A stretch of DNA of 7,786 nt from contig DEQI01000100.1 of assembly GCA_002360295.1 (NCBI GenBank), forward strand, positions 1 to 7,786. Direction: 5' to 3'. Of the stretch, positions 6,110-7,786 are shown piece after piece. The number at the start of each line of letters is the position of its first letter. Within the stretch, counting starts at the first letter, position 1. The notes beneath the pieces were generated by a model, which saw nothing but the letters and a program-made list of their open reading frames with translations, was not told the origin of the DNA and ran no database searches. A program made the position numbers and the translations under genes. Origin of the DNA: Planococcaceae bacterium UBA3370 (GTDB lineage Bacteria > Bacillota > Bacilli > Bacillales_A > Planococcaceae).

Positions 6110-7786
6110 TTAAGGTGCTACATAGCCTATTCTACCGCTAGCCTTCATTAAGTTTCCGTATCTATCTTCAAGGACGATAACGATCCAGTCATTATCTACG
6201 AAACCAGTTGGATGCACCATCTCTATATCTGTACGAGATTGGCTAATTGGCAGTGTACCTTTACCATGAGCTAATCTAGCTACTTCAGCAGATGGGTTCA
6301 TAACAGCATCAATCACATCAGCTGGCTTAATGGTACTAATATGAGTATTATCTATAGCCATAGAATAGCTTAAATAGTAGTATTTCACTTGTTCATTTGC
6401 AATAAAGTTTGTATCCGTTGAAACTAAATCGAAAATTGCTTTAGCATTTTTACTTAGACCAGGTGATACATCATTGTATCGATCAATTCTAATAATAGCC
6501 GTTGTAAGTTTTCTGTAAATATATTTACCAAAGTCATCAAGATTGAATTGATTACCCTTATTAGTAACTATTTGGTCTACTACTGTATCTTTCATTTTAA
6601 TCTCAATTGTAGATGACACCGTTACCCCAGTTTTAGGCTTAATAATTAATTCACTATTTGAGGTTGTAGAAGAGCCAACAGTATAACTTACAATTTCAAA
6701 GTCAGAAATATTCGCTCCTGTCATTGTCATTAAATCTGATAATGCAGTAGCCGTAGTAATCTCAGACACTTGCGTAAAATCACTATCATACTTTCTCATA
6801 ATTGCTTCACTAAATGTAATCTTAAAAGTATCATCCGGATTCCGGTAAATTAAGTTATCCACTATTTTCGGTTTTGTACCATCTGAATAAAATTCTCTAT
6901 TCATTGGGTCACCAGCTGGTTGAATAATGTCATTTTCATCTAAATCTGATTTCAGTTCTTTGACTGTAAAATTACCATAAGTATCTTTAACAGCAGTTAA
7001 AATCGCGTACTCTTTATGTGGTTGTAGTCCCCCTACTGAAATGCTATTATTTCCAGCTTCCATCGGTTTACTTTGTACCCCACCAATTGCAGTAAACGCT
7101 TTTTCCCTCTCTAAATCAGTTTTATCTGAATCACTAACTCCCGGAATCCCTTTAATTTTCCCATTTGAATCGTAAAACTCACTATTCAACTCATACTTTT
7201 TAGTCACTGTATTCCAAATATATTTTTCTACTACTTTATAAAATACAGTACCTTTTTCATTTGAGTTAAACTTTAAATGCACTTCGGTATCTTTATTTTC
7301 AATAGTTTCAACATTTAACCCCTTAATTAATGGTGGTTTTGTGTCGGTAATCATTTGTTTGGAGTTAATAATTGATAGATTACCCGAACGATCTCTTAAA
7401 ACCATAAATAATGAATAAGAAGTAAATGGATCTAAATCTAAATCAGAAAAATCTAAATCAAACTTTTGATTACCTACCTCTGCACTTTCTGCAGGCTTCA
7501 ACTTATTGTCAAGATAGATTTTGCCCCCACCAACTTTATTAAACTTATTAGTTGGTTTAGTACCAAATTCATCATAAAAATCTCGCTCGTCAATTTGTAA
7601 AGCCGATAAATCCGTATTTTCTGGCATTATCATATAGTATATAGACCCAGCTTTGTTTACCGTATACTCTACTTCAGCAACTTTTCCACCCTGTTTTCTA
7701 ATAATATTTATTTTAGTTATTTCAGGCTGTAGCCCATCTGTATGCTTATATGTTGCATAATTCCGTGGCGAGGTATCAGTTGGTAC
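6110..7786 (-). CDS. Large modular surface protein, C-terminal part, tandem Ig/Fn3-like domains (5' end outside the window)
   Basis: The frame is open from the stop at 6110-6112 to the right edge, giving 558 residues plus stop. The first ATG inside (7633) has no Shine-Dalgarno sequence, and the 51 codons upstream of it read as normal protein (ITKINIIRKQGG, then VEYTVNKAGSIYYMIMP). The start therefore lies beyond the window. I see four modules of about 110-160 residues, counted from the edge. Modules 1, 2 and 4 share a beta-rich start ('V-x-Y-x-V-x-x-x-G-x-(I/V)-(Y/F)-Y') and end in D-x-x-G-N: DRSGN 132-136, DTYGN 268-272, DRYGN 541-545. Module 3 (about 302-412) has the 'KITFSEAI ... ELIIKP ... 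D-x-x-x-x-N-K-G-N' pattern of SbsA/Big_5-like Ig domains. No SLH, LPXTG or membrane anchor occurs at the C-terminus (ends GRIGYVAP), so any anchor and signal peptide must be N-terminal. The likely role is a structural or adhesive surface protein, by inference. Confidence 0.78.
   Translation of the reverse strand, partial: VPTDTSPRNYATYKHTDGLQPEITKINIIRKQGGKVAEVEYTVNKAGSIYYMIMPENTDLSALQIDERDFYDEFGTKPTNKFNKVGGGKIYLDNKLKPAESAEVGNQKFDLDFSDLDLDPFTSYSLFMVLRDRSGNLSIINSKQMITDTKPPLIKGLNVETIENKDTEVHLKFNSNEKGTVFYKVVEKYIWNTVTKKYELNSEFYDSNGKIKGIPGVSDSDKTDLEREKAFTAIGGVQSKPMEAGNNSISVGGLQPHKEYAILTAVKDTYGNFTVKELKSDLDENDIIQPAGDPMNREFYSDGTKPKIVDNLIYRNPDDTFKITFSEAIMRKYDSDFTQVSEITTATALSDLMTMTGANISDFEIVSYTVGSSTTSNSELIIKPKTGVTVSSTIEIKMKDTVVDQIVTNKGNQFNLDDFGKYIYRKLTTAIIRIDRYNDVSPGLSKNAKAIFDLVSTDTNFIANEQVKYYYLSYSMAIDNTHISTIKPADVIDAVMNPSAEVARLAHGKGTLPISQSRTDIEMVHPTGFVDNDWIVIVLEDRYGNLMKASGRIGYVAP

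Noticed and set aside
7431..7459. Three copies of TCTAAATC in the Ig-like gene
   Set aside because: They encode the acidic Asp/Leu-rich stretch FDLDFSDLDLD and are explained by amino-acid composition, not a CRISPR or regulatory repeat.

Overview
The window looks like chromosomal DNA of a low-GC Gram-positive, endospore-former-type bacterium of the Bacillales. Evidence is the AT-rich codon use, strong AGGAGG-type ribosome binding sites, U-tailed hairpin terminators and two secreted proteins with S-layer homology (SLH) domains. The style of the SLH signal peptides and accessory repeats suggests Lysinibacillus or a close relative; that genus call is an inference.

Layout: (1) 1-170, minus: the first 56 codons of an AEC-family (auxin efflux carrier-like) permease, cut by the left edge. 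(2) 171-384: divergent promoter region. (3) 385-2070, plus: a complete 561-residue methyl-accepting chemotaxis protein, ending at a strong terminator (2075-2110). (4) 2115-2861, minus: a 248-residue tryptophan-rich polytopic membrane protein distantly like TspO/MBR, convergent with the receptor gene. (5) 2954-4729, minus: a secreted 591-residue protein with three tandem helical repeats, a beta-rich middle and three C-terminal SLH domains. (6) 4730-5001: a 272-bp divergent regulatory region with a 25-bp dyad. (7) 5002-6036, plus: a secreted 344-residue protein with N-terminal SLH-like repeats and a C-terminal beta domain with two cysteines, ending at a probably bidirectional terminator (6068-6105). 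(8) 6110-7786, minus: the C-terminal 558 residues of a large protein of tandem Ig/Fn3-like modules, whose reading frame runs off the right edge.

The right two thirds is mostly cell-envelope material: two SLH proteins divergently transcribed from one control region and a modular Ig-like protein beside them. The SLH pair has opposite domain order, with the anchor at the C-terminus in one and the N-terminus in the other. The left third holds an environmental sensor (chemoreceptor) and membrane transport or sensing proteins. No mobile element, tRNA, rRNA or CRISPR array was seen. For three genes the longest reading frame starts upstream of or inside the ribosome binding site, so the starts given here are the internal ATGs that the site positions properly.
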